Source of the DNA: Tricholoma matsutake
Taxonomy: Eukaryota > Basidiomycota > Agaricomycetes > Agaricales > Tricholomataceae
DNA: 64,000 nt
Assembly (NCBI GenBank): GCA_026075535.2
Contig: AP026539.1
Coordinates: 12,400,001 to 12,464,000, forward strand
Direction: 5' to 3'
Part shown: positions 63,280 through 64,000 of the stretch, piece by piece
Position numbering within the stretch: position 1 is the stretch's first letter
How the letters are laid out: each line of letters begins with the position of its first letter
The notes under the pieces: generated by a model
The model's database searches: none
Seen by the model: the letters and a program-made list of their open reading frames with translations, nothing else
What the model was told of the DNA's origin: nothing
Made by a program: the position numbers and the translations under genes

Positions 63280-64000
63280 CACTTCAGGCAACCACCCCTG
63301 ACCCCCTACTTAGGGTAGATTGTCCCACCAAGAAAGACTACCCTAAGTAGGCCTAAGACCAGGGGATAGTTCCAAGCTCCATGGTCCTCCCCATGCTTAG
63401 GCCTGCACATCCCATTGGGAAGCCCCAAAAGGCAGTTTGATCTGCCCCACAGAACTATATTTGGACTAAGTATACCTTGGGGAGGTCCAACTGCTGTGGG
63501 CAGCCCCATGTTACATTTGGGCCAGTCCCAATAATGTGGGATTTCCCTGCCCTGTCACATCACAATGATCACATATACTTGGGAGTCCCAGAGGTGATGT
63601 GACAATTAACTAATATAGCTTCATTTAAACAAGAGATCCAATTCTTTATATGTTATATGTGTAACTTATGTTTGAATAGCCAGATACTCTACTGTAACCT
63701 ACAGGTATGAGAAGCCAGGTGAAGATAGAAGGTGATACAATTGAATGAGGTATTTTACTTTTTGTGACATGTGACAATTCTTTTTACAGAAAAAGTCAAA
63801 AGCTCTACAGCAGTTATTACAAAGAGACTCTGATACACACCTTTAATGTATATTATTTCTTTGTAGGATGTACCCCAGTGGTGTATCCCCTGCCTACTGA
63901 GGCCACAACTTTCCCCTTCTGGTGTATTGCTTGTACATGTTTATGATAGGCCAGTGTGTGACCATTTCACCTCACCTAACCTTCCCACAGTATGTCACAT
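63280..64000. other. Unassigned right edge of the window
   Basis: A perfect 14-base inverted repeat CCTACTTAGGGTAG (63305-63318) / CTACCCTAAGTAGG (63338-63351) lies at the left. GCCTAAG, GGCAG and TTTGG words follow to about 63550, perhaps the end of another non-autonomous element. From 63600 the sequence is AT-rich with no supported gene. Confidence 0.4.

Overview
This window is a repeat-dense stretch of a filamentous basidiomycete genome, most likely an Agaricomycete. The evidence is the combination of a KDZ transposase with a CxC2-type cysteine cluster, a FunK1 fungal-type kinase, GT-AG introns of about 50-60 bases, an oxalate decarboxylase gene, and Ty1/copia, Ty3/gypsy, DIRS-like and hAT elements. 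I see no intact housekeeping gene. Almost every reading frame belongs to a transposon or to a decayed host gene cut open by one. The genus cannot be told from the sequence.

Layout. Positions 1-1172 hold the start of a copia element (copia-1) on the minus strand with its LTR. From 1215 a short-chain dehydrogenase gene begins. It is cut by element A (about 1334-3242), again by a 10-kb KDZ transposon (3595-13664, 8-base target duplication), and is lost after 13954, where a second copia element (copia-2, minus strand, 13954-25319) abuts it. Copia-2 is itself cut by element C (16772-19835) and by a hAT-type element G (21007-24844), which carries element D (21273-22664). From 25313 to 63279 lies one DIRS-like tyrosine-recombinase retrotransposon with direct repeats of about 400 bases at its ends. 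It is cut by a foldback MITE, by element E (27867-28858), and by a very large TIR element, element I (30208-61531).

Element I is 31.3 kb long, flanked by the 8-base duplication GACATCAT, and its removal restores the DIRS RNase H frame. Without later insertions it is about 13.8 kb. It carries a FunK1 kinase gene, a hAT transposase with BED finger, an oxalate decarboxylase gene, a candidate TET/JBP-like 2-oxoglutarate oxygenase gene and a casein-kinase-1-like gene. Later insertions into it are element F (33050-34429), a solo LTR (37923-38677), and a gypsy element (gypsy-1, 39689-55036) that contains a second gypsy element (gypsy-2, 46011-53445, opposite strand, perfect TTCAC duplication).

The most unusual system is the set of non-autonomous elements A to F. 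B, C, D and E share 19-base termini built on TTTACACTG(C/T)CC, and each has an 8-base target duplication. Two complete ones (B, C) carry tRNA-like Pol III promoter modules near both ends, both pointing outward. A to F share internal palindromes (GAGCA-TGCTC, GGGCCCAAA-TTTGGGCCC) and hairpin arrays, although their terminal repeats differ. All protein-level statements come from reading translations by eye. No database search was run.
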